Below are positions 37,904 through 47,258 of a stretch of 64,000 nucleotides of DNA, piece after piece. Source of the stretch: Dysgonomonas gadei ATCC BAA-286 (GTDB lineage: Bacteria; Bacteroidota; Bacteroidia; Bacteroidales; Dysgonomonadaceae); NCBI RefSeq assembly GCF_000213555.1, contig NZ_GL891979.1, positions 926,816 to 990,815 on the forward strand, read 5' to 3'. The translations under genes and the position numbers were made by a program. The notes under the pieces were generated by a model. It had not been told where the DNA came from and ran no database searches. It worked only from the letters and a program-made list of their open reading frames with translations. Every line of letters starts with the position of its first letter. Within the stretch, counting starts at the first letter, position 1.

Positions 37904-37918
37904 AAGGTCTGCGACCTT
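37904..37918. repeat. Short palindrome AAGGTCTGCGACCTT, copy 3 of 3
   Basis: A perfect 6-bp stem with loop TGC, flanked by A runs. The stop codon of susC (37917-37919) overlaps its edge. Confidence 0.6.
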
Positions 37919-40900
37919 AAAAGGTTATATTAATACCGAATAACATTTGCCATGATGGAGGTATTACAGTACCCATCACCCGGTTGGTTTCCGGATCAAG
38001 CCCTTTATATTTATTTACATATTCGGAAAAGAACGTGAATGGATTTGTCGCTGTGGAATAAACACGGGCCTTGCTCACCCCTACTGTCTTAAGCAGTTTA
38101 TCCGGTAAGGAATATCCCAAAGTAAGCGTCCGTATCTTGAGATAAGAGGCATCAAACAGCGTAAGCGTGCCTTTGTACGGTATACTCTGTACCTTGTTAT
38201 TCGGAGCAGGCCAGCGGGCGCCTGTATTCTCAGGAGTCCAGTAATCTACATTCAGGTTGTTGTAATAACCTCCCATCAAAGAGTTTTGCCCTCCACCATA
38301 AAGGTCTGACCTAAGCTTGCCTCCCTGACGGAAATTCATAACCACAGTGAAGTCAAAGTTCTTATAGGCCAGACTATTTGTCCATCCACCTTCAAAGTTT
38401 GCCTGATGGCTACCTACTATTTTGCGGTCAAGATCATTAATTACATTATCAGGAACACCGTCAGGGCCGCTTATATCCGCTACCTTAATAGTTCCTATCA
38501 CCGAGTCGTCGCCGGAAGTCTTGAGTCCGTAACTTTCTGCAAGCGCCCTGTCCTCTGGTGTATCCTGCCAGATACCAAGCCCTACATATTCGTAAAAAGA
38601 TCCTAAGGGATGACCGACAAAAAGGTTGTCTGAAATCAGTTTGTCTACACCTTCGGTCAGCTGAACAACCTTGTTCCTGTTAAAATAAATATTGAAATCG
38701 GAAGTCCATTGGAATTTATTTTTACCATCACCGTCGAAAACGTGTACACGGGCTGCGAATTCAAATCCGACATTTTCCGTTTCACCCACATTGTAAGGAA
38801 TTTGCGTGCTTACTCCGCTTGTCGCCGGAGGGGTAAATTTCATCATCAGGTTGTTGGAGAATTGTTTGTAAACCTCAATTGATCCCGAAAAGCGGTTATT
38901 AAGAAAACCTAAATCTATACCAGCGTTATAACTGGCGGTACGCTCCCACTTCAGATCACTGTTAGAGGCAGCAGTAGGATAGTATCCGAGTACACCCTGT
39001 GACCCGAAGATATACTTATTGCTGGTCATGTCGCCCATAGTATCGTAAGGACTCACATTAGTGTTACCTACTTCTCCATAACTTAGTCTCAGTTTCAACT
39101 GCGACAATATGTGAGAAGTCCCGCTCATAAACTTTTCATTGCCGATATTCCAAGCCAAAGCGGCAGACGGGAAATAGTGCCATTTATTACCTTTTGCCAA
39201 ACGTGATGAACCATCGGTACGCAGCGTTGCTGTAAGGTAATAACGGGAGTCGTAGTCGTAATTGATACGCCCCATATAAGATAGCATACTCCATTTATTA
39301 TAATCTCCGTTTCCCTTATGATTCTCAGCCGTACCCGGATTGTAGTAACCCACCTGATTGGTCGGTACATTTTCGTAATTCAGATCGAATTCCTGAGCTT
39401 CTCTTTCTTCGGCACTAAACATAGCCGTAAGATTAAGATTGTGCTTATCCAACTTCTTGTCATAGGTTAACAGGTTCTCAATAGTATAATCAGTCAGAGA
39501 ATTAGATTCGTTATACCCGTAGTTAGATGACTGGCGGCGCTTACTTGTTCCTTTCTGATAGTAACGTTGCAGCGTGGTAGAAGAAAGTTGTACTCCAGCA
39601 TTGAGCCTGTATTTGAATCCATGAGTGAAATCCACTTCCAGATAACCTGTCGTAAATGTCGATAGCCTTTTGCGGTCATCCTGAATCGCATCCTTGCGAA
39701 GATCCATTAAAGGATTGCTCATAAGGTCGTTCGGATGCACCTTTTCCCGGATTGTACCATCATCCATGTATGGCGACAACAACGGGCTGAGGCTAAGGGC
39801 ATCACCCATCGGATTCAGGCTTTCCCCTCTGCTGATATAATAGGTATTCAATGTATTCAGCCCAAATTTCAGGTATTTGTTTATTGTATGATCTATAGAC
39901 AATTTGAGGGTTGTACGCTCCATCGACTGCAGGTCATATACACCCGTCGATTTATAATATCCCAACGATGCCGCATACTGTGTATTTTTTGTTCCGCCCG
40001 ATAAGCTTATCTGATGATTTGTCATCACAGGGTTTTTGTCATACAATTCTCGCTGCCAGTCAGTGTCTACACCTCTTTCATAACCTTCTATTTCACCATC
40101 AAGACCTCCTTCAAATACTTTTTGCATCACTCTCGGATCATCTACTCCTGTATAATTTTCTGCGTTTTTATAACGATTATACATAGACCATTTGCGCAAT
40201 TGCATATAGTCTTCAGATTTCATAACATCGTAGAAACCCAGCGGTTTACTGAAACCAATATATCCATTATAGTTTACAACAGCCTTGGTACCTTCCGACC
40301 CGCGTTTGGTAGAAACAAGTATAACGCCATTGGCTCCACGCGATCCGTAAATAGCAGTTGATGATGCATCTTTAAGTACAGTAACCGAGGTAATGTCCTC
40401 GGGCGCGATATTGTTCATCATGCTTAATTCGTAAGGAATACCATCCACAACCAAAAGAGGATCGTTACCCGCAGCTATGGAACGGGTTCCGCGGATACGG
40501 ATTTCGGGAGTATGTCCCGGATGTGTGGAACCGCCGCTACGCTGTATGTTCACACCAGCCCCGGCCCCTTGCAGAGCCATCGCGATATTTGCGGCAGGAG
40601 TAGCACGGATAGTTTGCTCACCCATAACATTAACCGCTCCTGTGAGATCGGAGCGCTTACGTGTACCATAGCCTACAACTACTACGCTTTCCAGATTGAT
40701 AACATTGTCTTCGAGAACAACATCGATTCTCGTTTGCCGGCCTACGGGGATTTCCTGCGAAATATAGCCGATAGATGAGAATACCAGTATATCATTGCCG
40801 GCCGCATTGATCGTATATTCTCCCTTGTCACTGGTTATTGTTCCCGTAGTTGTTCCTTTTACCGCCACTACAGCGCCTATTACAGGTTCACCACTAGCAG

Positions 40901-41036
40901 TAACAGTACCTGAAATGGTCACTTTTGTCTGCTGACCGTTTTGTGCAGTCACCACATTTACTGTCAGAAATAAAGCGATAGCCATACTTAATGACAGAAA
41001 CTGTCTAAGTCTGTTTCTTAGTTTGTTCTTTTTCAT
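37917..41036 (-). CDS. SusC/RagA-family TonB-dependent outer-membrane transporter
   Basis: A TonB-dependent importer of about 1039 residues. I chose the ATG at 41036, which begins MKKNKLRNRLRQFLSLSMA, a normal signal peptide; the frame continues upstream to a TTG, but that adds 28 residues before the signal. After the signal come the carboxypeptidase-like domain (KVTISGTVTASGEPVIGAVV), the TonB box region, the plug (VVVGYGTRKRSDLTGAV, then DASSTAIYGSRGANGVILV) and a 22-strand barrel ending MLFGINITF with terminal phenylalanine. It pairs with the SusD-like protein. Expression is expected to depend on the divergent hybrid two-component regulator at 41315. Confidence 0.94.
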   Translation of the reverse strand: MKKNKLRNRLRQFLSLSMAIALFLTVNVVTAQNGQQTKVTISGTVTASGEPVIGAVVAVKGTTTGTITSDKGEYTINAAGNDILVFSSIGYISQEIPVGRQTRIDVVLEDNVINLESVVVVGYGTRKRSDLTGAVNVMGEQTIRATPAANIAMALQGAGAGVNIQRSGGSTHPGHTPEIRIRGTRSIAAGNDPLLVVDGIPYELSMMNNIAPEDITSVTVLKDASSTAIYGSRGANGVILVSTKRGSEGTKAVVNYNGYIGFSKPLGFYDVMKSEDYMQLRKWSMYNRYKNAENYTGVDDPRVMQKVFEGGLDGEIEGYERGVDTDWQRELYDKNPVMTNHQISLSGGTKNTQYAASLGYYKSTGVYDLQSMERTTLKLSIDHTINKYLKFGLNTLNTYYISRGESLNPMGDALSLSPLLSPYMDDGTIREKVHPNDLMSNPLMDLRKDAIQDDRKRLSTFTTGYLEVDFTHGFKYRLNAGVQLSSTTLQRYYQKGTSKRRQSSNYGYNESNSLTDYTIENLLTYDKKLDKHNLNLTAMFSAEEREAQEFDLNYENVPTNQVGYYNPGTAENHKGNGDYNKWSMLSYMGRINYDYDSRYYLTATLRTDGSSRLAKGNKWHYFPSAALAWNIGNEKFMSGTSHILSQLKLRLSYGEVGNTNVSPYDTMGDMTSNKYIFGSQGVLGYYPTAASNSDLKWERTASYNAGIDLGFLNNRFSGSIEVYKQFSNNLMMKFTPPATSGVSTQIPYNVGETENVGFEFAARVHVFDGDGKNKFQWTSDFNIYFNRNKVVQLTEGVDKLISDNLFVGHPLGSFYEYVGLGIWQDTPEDRALAESYGLKTSGDDSVIGTIKVADISGPDGVPDNVINDLDRKIVGSHQANFEGGWTNSLAYKNFDFTVVMNFRQGGKLRSDLYGGGQNSLMGGYYNNLNVDYWTPENTGARWPAPNNKVQSIPYKGTLTLFDASYLKIRTLTLGYSLPDKLLKTVGVSKARVYSTATNPFTFFSEYVNKYKGLDPETNRVMGTVIPPSWQMLFGINITF

Positions 41037-41117
41037 AAATAATAATGGTTTTTCATAATAATAAATTTTTCTTTTCAATGGTTTTTGAGTGTGAATTAGA
41101 TTAAATGTTAATTTGAA

Positions 41118-41125
41118 CAAAATTA
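41118..41125 (-). promoter_or_regulatory. -7 promoter box for susC (TAATTTTG on minus strand)
   Basis: CAAAATTA on the plus strand matches the reversed TAnnTTTG consensus, 82 bp before the chosen susC start. The -33 element is unclear. Confidence 0.45.
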
Positions 41126-41272
41126 AGGAAGCTATGGCATCCCCTTGTCCGCATTTCTGTAATAATTGTCAGCAAAGATGCATGGCAGAAAAACGGACTA
41201 AAATGGCAGATATACGCATATACCTTGACATAATACTGAGGGGAGAATTAGGTAAAGCTTGTCTTAATAAAC

Positions 41273-41280
41273 TATATTTG
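41273..41280 (+). promoter_or_regulatory. -7 promoter box TATATTTG
   Basis: Exact TAnnTTTG match 34 bp before the ATG of the regulator at 41315. Confidence 0.6.
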
Positions 41281-41314
41281 CAAAAAACCTTATTTCGTAT
41301 ATCTATTACTTGAT

Positions 41315-44300
41315 ATGAAAAAAATTTCGGGCCTGATAATAATCGCAATACTTGCCATTTGTACGAATATTAACGGATATGCATATAACATTCAACATAT
41401 ATCTTCCCGCTACGGACTTTCTTCGAGTGCGGTGAGATTTGTAACAATGGATAGTTACGGATTTATGTGGTTTGCTACTTATGACGGACTCAATCGTTAC
41501 GATGGCTCTTCGGTTAAAAATTACCTGCCAACAAGCCACAACAATTCCTTACCGGGAAATGTAATAAGACACATCACAGAAACCGATCCCGGTATGCTCT
41601 GGCTAAAGACGAATCAGGGATTATGCCTATTCAATTCCAAATCAGGCACATTCGAGAATCATCCTGATATGAGAACTATATATTGGCAGGCGAAAAGCCC
41701 GGACGGGACTTTTTTTGTCCTTTCCGAAAATGATTCGATTGCTGTATATAACAAATCCGATGGCCGGTTTCACAAAATACATACTCCGGGAGTAATACCC
41801 TATAGGACACAATGTTTTTCTATCTGTAAGGATAATATTATCTGGGTATTTGGTTCTATGGGACAGATAATGCGCTATAAAATAATAAAGGAAAACGGGA
41901 TCATAACCGGAACCTACCGTTTGATGGATTACGAACATGATGCCGCTGTCAGATGGGCTTTCGAAAAAGGTACGAATGTCGTTTTTGTAGATGCCCGGTT
42001 CGATCTATATACCCTTGACATCAACACAGGTATCAAAGAATTTGTAATGAATATTGGTGCGGAAATTCCACCTAAAGAGAGCATGAGAGATGCCCTGATA
42101 GCAGGTGACGACATCTTTATTGCTTTCATTAATGATGGGCTTAAAGTGATAAGGCGCGATCCTCATCCCGGAAACAAACCATATATAGAACGTACTACAC
42201 TCAACTATGGCATTTTTAATATGGCCTATGATCCGGTACAGCAAATTGTGCTGATAGGTACTGATGGTTACGGAGTATATATATATTCGGAAGAAGATTA
42301 CACGATACGCTCTTCGATGTTATACGAATTCTATCCTCAGGCAAAAGTTCCGGTACGGTCTGTAACACTGGATGCTGATAATAATTTATGGATAGGGACA
42401 AAAGGTGACGGACTTTTTTGTTTTCCCGATTATAATCCGGATGAACCACTTCCCGATAAAAAAGTGAATCATTTTCACATACAGAACTCTGCTCTTGCCA
42501 ATAATTCAATATTCAATCTTGTAGAAAGCAGGCATAACTTACTATGGATCATAAGCGGCGGGCCGGGTATCAATTATTATTCTTATTCCGACAAACGAAT
42601 ACACACCCTATCACAGCCCCCCGGAAGTAAACCATTATATTTTCTATGTTCGGCAACCGAGCAAGACGCAAACACCCTGTGGGTAACGACTTCCGGAGAC
42701 GGACTACACCGTATAAAACTGGCATTTACAAACGGTGTTCCACGGATAGAAAAGATGGACCATTTCAGGTTTTTCCAGACAGAAAATGTAATTTATGATA
42801 CTGAGATAGAAAATGATTCTATTTTATGGATCGGGAGCAGAGGCGAAGGCCTGGTCAGATTTAACCTGGAAACGGAGGAAAAAACGTTCTATAAACTAAC
42901 CAATGGTGAAAATCAGTTGGTTAATGATATACTTGTAATATATCGCGATAGCCATAAAACATTGTGGCTGGGTACCAGTTTCGGACTTTGCCGGATAACA
43001 AAAGTGGGAAAGGACAAACTGGAATATATTAATTATAATACCGAATCGGGGCTTCCCAATAACACTATACATGGAATCGTGGAAGATTCGCAGGATTATC
43101 TCTGGCTGAGTACGAATAAGGGACTCGCCAGATTCGATCCCCGGACAAAAGTATTCACGAATTATAGCAACCCCAACAATCTGTCTGTGCAGGAGTTCAG
43201 TGATAATGCCTATTATATATGCCCTCGCAAACAGATAATGTTTTTTGGGGGTATCGACGGATTTGTTTCCATCCGCAGCAACCAGACAAAAGCACCTGTT
43301 TTCACACCGAACTTCTACTTTAACAGCCTCAGCATATACGGAAAAGAGGTAGAGATAGCAGACTATATTAAAACAAGAGATCAAAAAGATATACTGGAAC
43401 TGCCACACAATCAGAATTTCTTTACCGTGTCATTTGTTGCACCGGATTATGTCAACGGACACAAGTATACTTACCAGTATTTGCTGAGTGGCCATAGTGA
43501 CAAATGGATTGATAACGGGACTTCGAACAGTGTTACGTTTACTAATATGGCTCCCGGAGAATACCTGTTGAAAGTACGCTTCTCAGCCAACAACATTTTC
43601 GAGAATCAACCTGTCTACACACAATATATACGGATTCTTCCGCCATGGTATATGACTACTGTGGCCTACATTATCTATGCGATAATAACAGGTTCCGTAG
43701 CCTTATTCATCATATTATCATACAGGCGCAAAGTAAAACGCAAAGAACACCGGGTCTTCGAAAAAATGGAACAAAAGAAAACGGAAGAAATTTATGAGTC
43801 GAAATTACGCTTCTTTACCAATATAACCCACGAGTTCAGTACGCCTCTGACTCTTATTTACGGTCCTTGCGACCACATACTTTCTTCTGTTGACAAGTCA
43901 TCCCCCGTATACGATTATGCAACCTTAATACACCGCAATGCGGAAAGGTTGAACGGCCTGATCCAGGAACTTATTGAATTCCGCAGGATAGATACCGGGC
44001 ACACTCAGGTGGTTATAGAGAAAGTTGAGATAGAAGAGTTTGCAGGAAATATATTATCATCGTTCAGGCTATTATCTGATAGTAAGCAAACAAATTACAA
44101 TGTAAATATAGAAAAGAAGCTCATATGGCAAACCGATCCGGGATGCTATTCAAAAATATTGACAAACCTGGTTTCAAATGCTTTCAAATATACTCCGGAT
44201 AGTGGTAATATCAATGTCGATATTTTCGTCAAAGATCAAAAGCTTGTCACTTCCGTATCCAATACGGGAAAAGGATTCAGCCCGGAAGATTTGCCCTTAA

Positions 44301-45367
44301 TTTTCGACCGTTACCGGGTGTTGGATAACCTTGAAAGCAGGCACAACAGCCGCCTGTTTTCCCGCAACGGATTAGGACTTTCTATCTGCCACAGTACAGT
44401 AAAACTACTTGGTGGAGACATGCAGGTAAAAAGTACCCCCGGACAGATCACATGTTTTACGGTCGAACTCCCTATGCATGAACTTACCAACAAAGCTCTT
44501 GAATCTTCCAGAATTGCATCCGGTATTCCAATGCAAATACCGGAGAAAAAACAAATTATACTACCTGAATTCAATATTGTAAAATCACGTCCGACAATTC
44601 TTGTTGTGGACGATGAAATCGAGATACTATGGTTTGTGTGCGAAATACTGAAAGACCAGTATAATGTTATTCCGGTAAACGATCCGGATACAATAGAGGA
44701 TATATTATCCAAAACAAAGATAAATCTTCTTATATCTGATGTAATGATGCCCAGACGGAGTGGCTTCGACCTTGTACGCATGCTAAAAGAATCGCGGGTG
44801 ACTTCCCATATTCCGATTATTATTTTATCGGGCAAAAATTATACAGAAGACCAGCTTGAAGGGCTTGATGCAGGGGTAGATATGTATATTTCAAAGCCGT
44901 TCGATGTCCAATACCTGAAAAAAGCTGTCAGCCGCCTGTTAAAAAGGGAAGAAGAAACAAAAGAATATTATAATTCAGCATTAAGCGCTTTCGAAATTGA
45001 AGAAGGGCAGATTCTACATCGCGAAGATAAAGAGTTCTATGAACGGACACTGCAAGTAATAGATGAGAACATCAAAAACCATGCATTTTCGACCGAGGAA
45101 CTGGCATCTCAGCTCAATGTAAGTGTACGCCAACTATACAGAAAAATAGACGTCGTATATAAGAATGGCCCGGGAAGTCTGATAAGAGATTATAAATTGA
45201 AGATAGCAGAAGGCTTACTTATCAAGACAAACATTTCTGTCGATGAAGTTATCTATCAGTCGGGATTCAACAACAGAGGAAGTTTTTATAAACTATTCTC
45301 TCAACGTTACGGCATGCCGCCAAAGGCATATAGAGAAAAGCACAATATAGAAAATAATGATTTCTGA
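41315..45367 (+). CDS. Hybrid two-component system sensor/regulator of the PUL
   Basis: A 1350-residue one-chain sensor and transcription factor. After a signal peptide (about 1-23) come two seven-bladed propellers with repeated LWIGT/MWFAT-type blades, a Y_Y_Y domain (HKYTYQYLLSGHSDKW) and one TM at about 778-803. The cytoplasmic part has HisKA with FTNITHEFSTPLTLIYGP (phospho-His near 839), HATPase with NLVSNAFKYT and GLGLSICHSTVKLLGG, a receiver with ILVVDDE and LLISDVMMPRRSG (phospho-Asp near 1142) and YISKPFD, and an AraC-type DNA-binding domain (about 1230-1345). Known members bind a breakdown product of the target glycan in the periplasm and activate the adjacent susCD operon; its divergent position matches. 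All key phosphotransfer residues are present. Confidence 0.95.
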   Translation: MKKISGLIIIAILAICTNINGYAYNIQHISSRYGLSSSAVRFVTMDSYGFMWFATYDGLNRYDGSSVKNYLPTSHNNSLPGNVIRHITETDPGMLWLKTNQGLCLFNSKSGTFENHPDMRTIYWQAKSPDGTFFVLSENDSIAVYNKSDGRFHKIHTPGVIPYRTQCFSICKDNIIWVFGSMGQIMRYKIIKENGIITGTYRLMDYEHDAAVRWAFEKGTNVVFVDARFDLYTLDINTGIKEFVMNIGAEIPPKESMRDALIAGDDIFIAFINDGLKVIRRDPHPGNKPYIERTTLNYGIFNMAYDPVQQIVLIGTDGYGVYIYSEEDYTIRSSMLYEFYPQAKVPVRSVTLDADNNLWIGTKGDGLFCFPDYNPDEPLPDKKVNHFHIQNSALANNSIFNLVESRHNLLWIISGGPGINYYSYSDKRIHTLSQPPGSKPLYFLCSATEQDANTLWVTTSGDGLHRIKLAFTNGVPRIEKMDHFRFFQTENVIYDTEIENDSILWIGSRGEGLVRFNLETEEKTFYKLTNGENQLVNDILVIYRDSHKTLWLGTSFGLCRITKVGKDKLEYINYNTESGLPNNTIHGIVEDSQDYLWLSTNKGLARFDPRTKVFTNYSNPNNLSVQEFSDNAYYICPRKQIMFFGGIDGFVSIRSNQTKAPVFTPNFYFNSLSIYGKEVEIADYIKTRDQKDILELPHNQNFFTVSFVAPDYVNGHKYTYQYLLSGHSDKWIDNGTSNSVTFTNMAPGEYLLKVRFSANNIFENQPVYTQYIRILPPWYMTTVAYIIYAIITGSVALFIILSYRRKVKRKEHRVFEKMEQKKTEEIYESKLRFFTNITHEFSTPLTLIYGPCDHILSSVDKSSPVYDYATLIHRNAERLNGLIQELIEFRRIDTGHTQVVIEKVEIEEFAGNILSSFRLLSDSKQTNYNVNIEKKLIWQTDPGCYSKILTNLVSNAFKYTPDSGNINVDIFVKDQKLVTSVSNTGKGFSPEDLPLIFDRYRVLDNLESRHNSRLFSRNGLGLSICHSTVKLLGGDMQVKSTPGQITCFTVELPMHELTNKALESSRIASGIPMQIPEKKQIILPEFNIVKSRPTILVVDDEIEILWFVCEILKDQYNVIPVNDPDTIEDILSKTKINLLISDVMMPRRSGFDLVRMLKESRVTSHIPIIILSGKNYTEDQLEGLDAGVDMYISKPFDVQYLKKAVSRLLKREEETKEYYNSALSAFEIEEGQILHREDKEFYERTLQVIDENIKNHAFSTEELASQLNVSVRQLYRKIDVVYKNGPGSLIRDYKLKIAEGLLIKTNISVDEVIYQSGFNNRGSFYKLFSQRYGMPPKAYREKHNIENNDF

Positions 45368-45501
45368 GCCTATCTTATAAAGATACTTAATTATTGTAAA
45401 CTTCTAACCAACTCTAAAAACAAAAAACAAATTTCATTGTTTTATTTGCAGATCAAGGAAAACGGAAAGGATCGAAAAGAAGACAAACATATGATAATGC
45501 G

Positions 45502-45528
45502 AAAGGGAGTCAGACACTCCCTTTTTTA
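45502..45528 (+). terminator. Intrinsic terminator of the PUL regulator gene
   Basis: A perfect 9-bp stem (45502-45510 with 45516-45524), 5-nt loop and a T run, 135 bp past the stop codon. Confidence 0.85.
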
Positions 45529-45641
45529 TTGCTTTCATACCTTTATTTTTTCTTACACATTAGTTTTTACGGAGAACAAAATATATAAGCCTTATATAAA
45601 GTTTGATATTATCTTGCCTTATTTTCCCAAATTATATCCTG

Positions 45642-46784
45642 TTAAAAATTATCCCCACGGCGTATACGTATCTGAATCGCATTCTCTATCGGCATTTCGC
45701 TAACGAATGTTAGATAACCTCCACCTCCTGCACCACTAAGTTTCCAGCCTAACGCCTTATCTTTATACTTATCCAATACCTTGAATATATCACTGTTTAC
45801 CATATGCGGATACATAAGTATCTGGGCATCGAAGCTGTTTTTTACAGCCTTTCCTAATTTCTGAATATCCTTTCCTCTTATTGCATCCCATGCCGAGAGA
45901 GCTGCAGCACTTAGTTTCTTTGCATTTTCAATTGTTATATTAGTCTCAGACAACACATCATAATTGTCATGACGAGGATATAATGGCACCAGCCATAAAT
46001 GTTTTTCGAGCCAGCTAAGAATTTCGTTATCCAATACACTTTCTATTTCCGACGGCCAGAAATCTCCCGTATAGTATAATTTATTGAGCCCCGGCATAAC
46101 AATCCCCAACGAATCCTGCGATCCGCTTACATACTTTGTACCGGGAGGATTCTCAAAGCAGAAAAGAGTTAATGCTAATTTTTCCCTGTTACTCGGCGGG
46201 ATATCCACTTGCCAAAGTTCGATGGCTTTATTCCGCGAACTGGTAGACATACCACTGCGATCATTGAATTCGTAATCAGGCTCTATGGATATAGTCAGCA
46301 CAGGCCCCGGATAAAGGCTGCTTACATTTGGTTGATCCAGCCAGCCACCTGCCAGATCGATACGGTACGGAATACGGCACTCTTCGCGTAGAGCCGTGGT
46401 AGAACGAACCGGTAAATTTTCATGAGGAACACGTTTACTTACAACATATTCTATACCCAATTCTTTACACAACTGCTCCTTCAGGGAACTATGTCCGTCA
46501 CTATTGACAAAAAATATATCCGGTTTTAGTTGTTTGATCTCTTCCAAAAAATCAATAAGTCCTGAACCACGATTTATCCATGCCTCTTTTACTGATTTGA
46601 GGGAACTCACCATATACAGACGTTCCTGTTCATTATTGACAGTTTTTCGAGCTTTAAGCTCATTCACAGTCTGATCCGAACCTATACCTACATATAGATC
46701 TCCATATGTGGCAGCCTCTTCGAAAAACGCGACATGCCCACTGTGAAGCATATCATAACACCCGCTGACAAAAACTTTCTTCAT
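45642..46784 (-). CDS. Nucleotidyltransferase-GHMP kinase fusion, sugar activation
   Basis: A 380-residue two-domain cytoplasmic protein. Residues 1-135 form a cytidylyltransferase-like domain: VFVSGCYDMLHSGH with the HSGH catalytic motif (14-17) and RSTTALR (127-133) as the second nucleotide-binding motif. Residues from about 136 resemble a GHMP sugar kinase: PYRIDLAGGWLDQP (139-152), SGMSTSS (177-183) where the ATP loop GxGxSS is expected, GSQDSLG (221-227), and LSGAGGGGYL (349-358) as the third motif. Together they could phosphorylate a sugar and make its nucleotide diphosphate, as in the Fkp or heptose (Hdd) pathways. The ATP loop is not canonical, so kinase activity is uncertain. The gene stands alone, so its pathway cannot be read from context. 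Confidence 0.75.
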   Translation of the reverse strand: MKKVFVSGCYDMLHSGHVAFFEEAATYGDLYVGIGSDQTVNELKARKTVNNEQERLYMVSSLKSVKEAWINRGSGLIDFLEEIKQLKPDIFFVNSDGHSSLKEQLCKELGIEYVVSKRVPHENLPVRSTTALREECRIPYRIDLAGGWLDQPNVSSLYPGPVLTISIEPDYEFNDRSGMSTSSRNKAIELWQVDIPPSNREKLALTLFCFENPPGTKYVSGSQDSLGIVMPGLNKLYYTGDFWPSEIESVLDNEILSWLEKHLWLVPLYPRHDNYDVLSETNITIENAKKLSAAALSAWDAIRGKDIQKLGKAVKNSFDAQILMYPHMVNSDIFKVLDKYKDKALGWKLSGAGGGGYLTFVSEMPIENAIQIRIRRGDNF

Positions 46785-46906
46785 AAAGTCAATCCGATAG
46801 TAAAGTGTGTTTTTTTATTATGTAAATATAAATCTTTTTTTCTATTCTGTGTAATTTTCAGAATTGCTTGTGTTGCAAATTGAACGTTTAAATATGTTAT
46901 TGAGGT
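46785..46906. other. Intergenic stretch between the fusion gene and carA, left part
   Basis: AT-rich sequence without a gene; the remainder of the 520-bp gap (46785-47304) is taken up by the MITE-like element and by the carA leader. Confidence 0.5.
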
Positions 46907-47047
46907 CGTCTAGACTTTTTGAATCTGGTAACATTATGAAACAAATACCCTCTTTGTCATTTTGAACAGAGTGAAAAATCTCTTGAGAAATGAGATGCTT
47001 CCTATCGTCAGCATGACAAAAAGATATGAAAAGAAAAAGTCTAGACG
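46907..47047. mobile_element. MITE-like element, 141 bp, perfect 14-bp terminal inverted repeats
   Basis: CGTCTAGACTTTTT (46907-46920) and its exact inverse (47034-47047) bound the element. Inside, TGTCATTTTGAACAGAGTG pairs loosely with CGTCAGCATGACA, a core of a form widespread as an intergenic repeat in Bacteroidota (recalled). No ORF is present, and no target-site duplication is evident. A fragment related to the core occurs at about 32493-32520. Confidence 0.75.
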
Positions 47048-47131
47048 AGTTCTTTAAAAAACATTTTTGAAAAAAATGTATATATAATCAAAATAATATC
47101 AATCAATCGGAAGGATATTATAATTTATTGC

Positions 47132-47139
47132 TATCTTTG
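47132..47139 (+). promoter_or_regulatory. -7 promoter box TATCTTTG of the carAB operon
   Basis: Exact TAnnTTTG match 166 bp before the carA ATG, and upstream of the leader ORF and terminator. No other good box lies between the terminator and carA. Confidence 0.65.
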
Positions 47140-47181
47140 TGCTTCAGATATTCACATGAGTTTTATCGGATATTTGAAAAA

Positions 47182-47220
47182 ATGAAAAAGAAAAAGATAC
47201 AACATTATTATACAAGCTAA
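47182..47220 (+). CDS. Possible 12-residue leader peptide of carAB
   Basis: A 12-codon ORF, MKKKKIQHYYTS, lying between the carAB promoter box and an intrinsic terminator. Its stop codon (47218-47220) overlaps the first bases of the terminator stem. The start is about 42 bp past the -7 box. Such an arrangement is typical of transcription attenuators, in which ribosome position decides whether the terminator forms. The codons show no arginine run; lysine and tyrosine dominate. Bacteroidota often lack Shine-Dalgarno sequences, so absence of one is not informative. Whether it is translated is not known. Confidence 0.45.
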   Translation: MKKKKIQHYYTS

Positions 47221-47258
47221 AGGAACAGATATACCAAATATCACGTTCCTTTTTTTTT
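47219..47258 (+). terminator. Intrinsic terminator in the carAB leader, candidate attenuator
   Basis: Stem AAAGGAAC (47219-47226) with GTTCCTTT (47245-47252), extended by GATAT/ATATC (47228-47232 with 47238-47242), then a T run to 47258. It lies 46 bp before the carA ATG. An upstream GATATTTG (47169-47176) is an exact complement of CAAATATC (47235-47242) within the hairpin and could compete with it. Confidence 0.75.

Noticed and set aside
40014..40361. Long plus-strand ORFs inside susC
   Set aside because: Antisense shadows of a clearly coding TonB-dependent transporter.
41037..41120. Upstream extension of susC to a TTG start
   Set aside because: The extension would put 28 residues before a normal signal peptide; the ATG at 41036 fits the family.
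41113..41313. A 66-codon ORF on the plus strand between susC and the regulator
   Set aside because: It covers the promoter boxes of both divergent genes and looks like chance; the cysteine-rich stretch does not match a known family.
45437..45703. An 88-codon ORF on the plus strand after the PUL regulator
   Set aside because: It spans the terminator hairpin of the regulator gene, overlaps the end of the fusion gene on the other strand and has no recognisable pattern.
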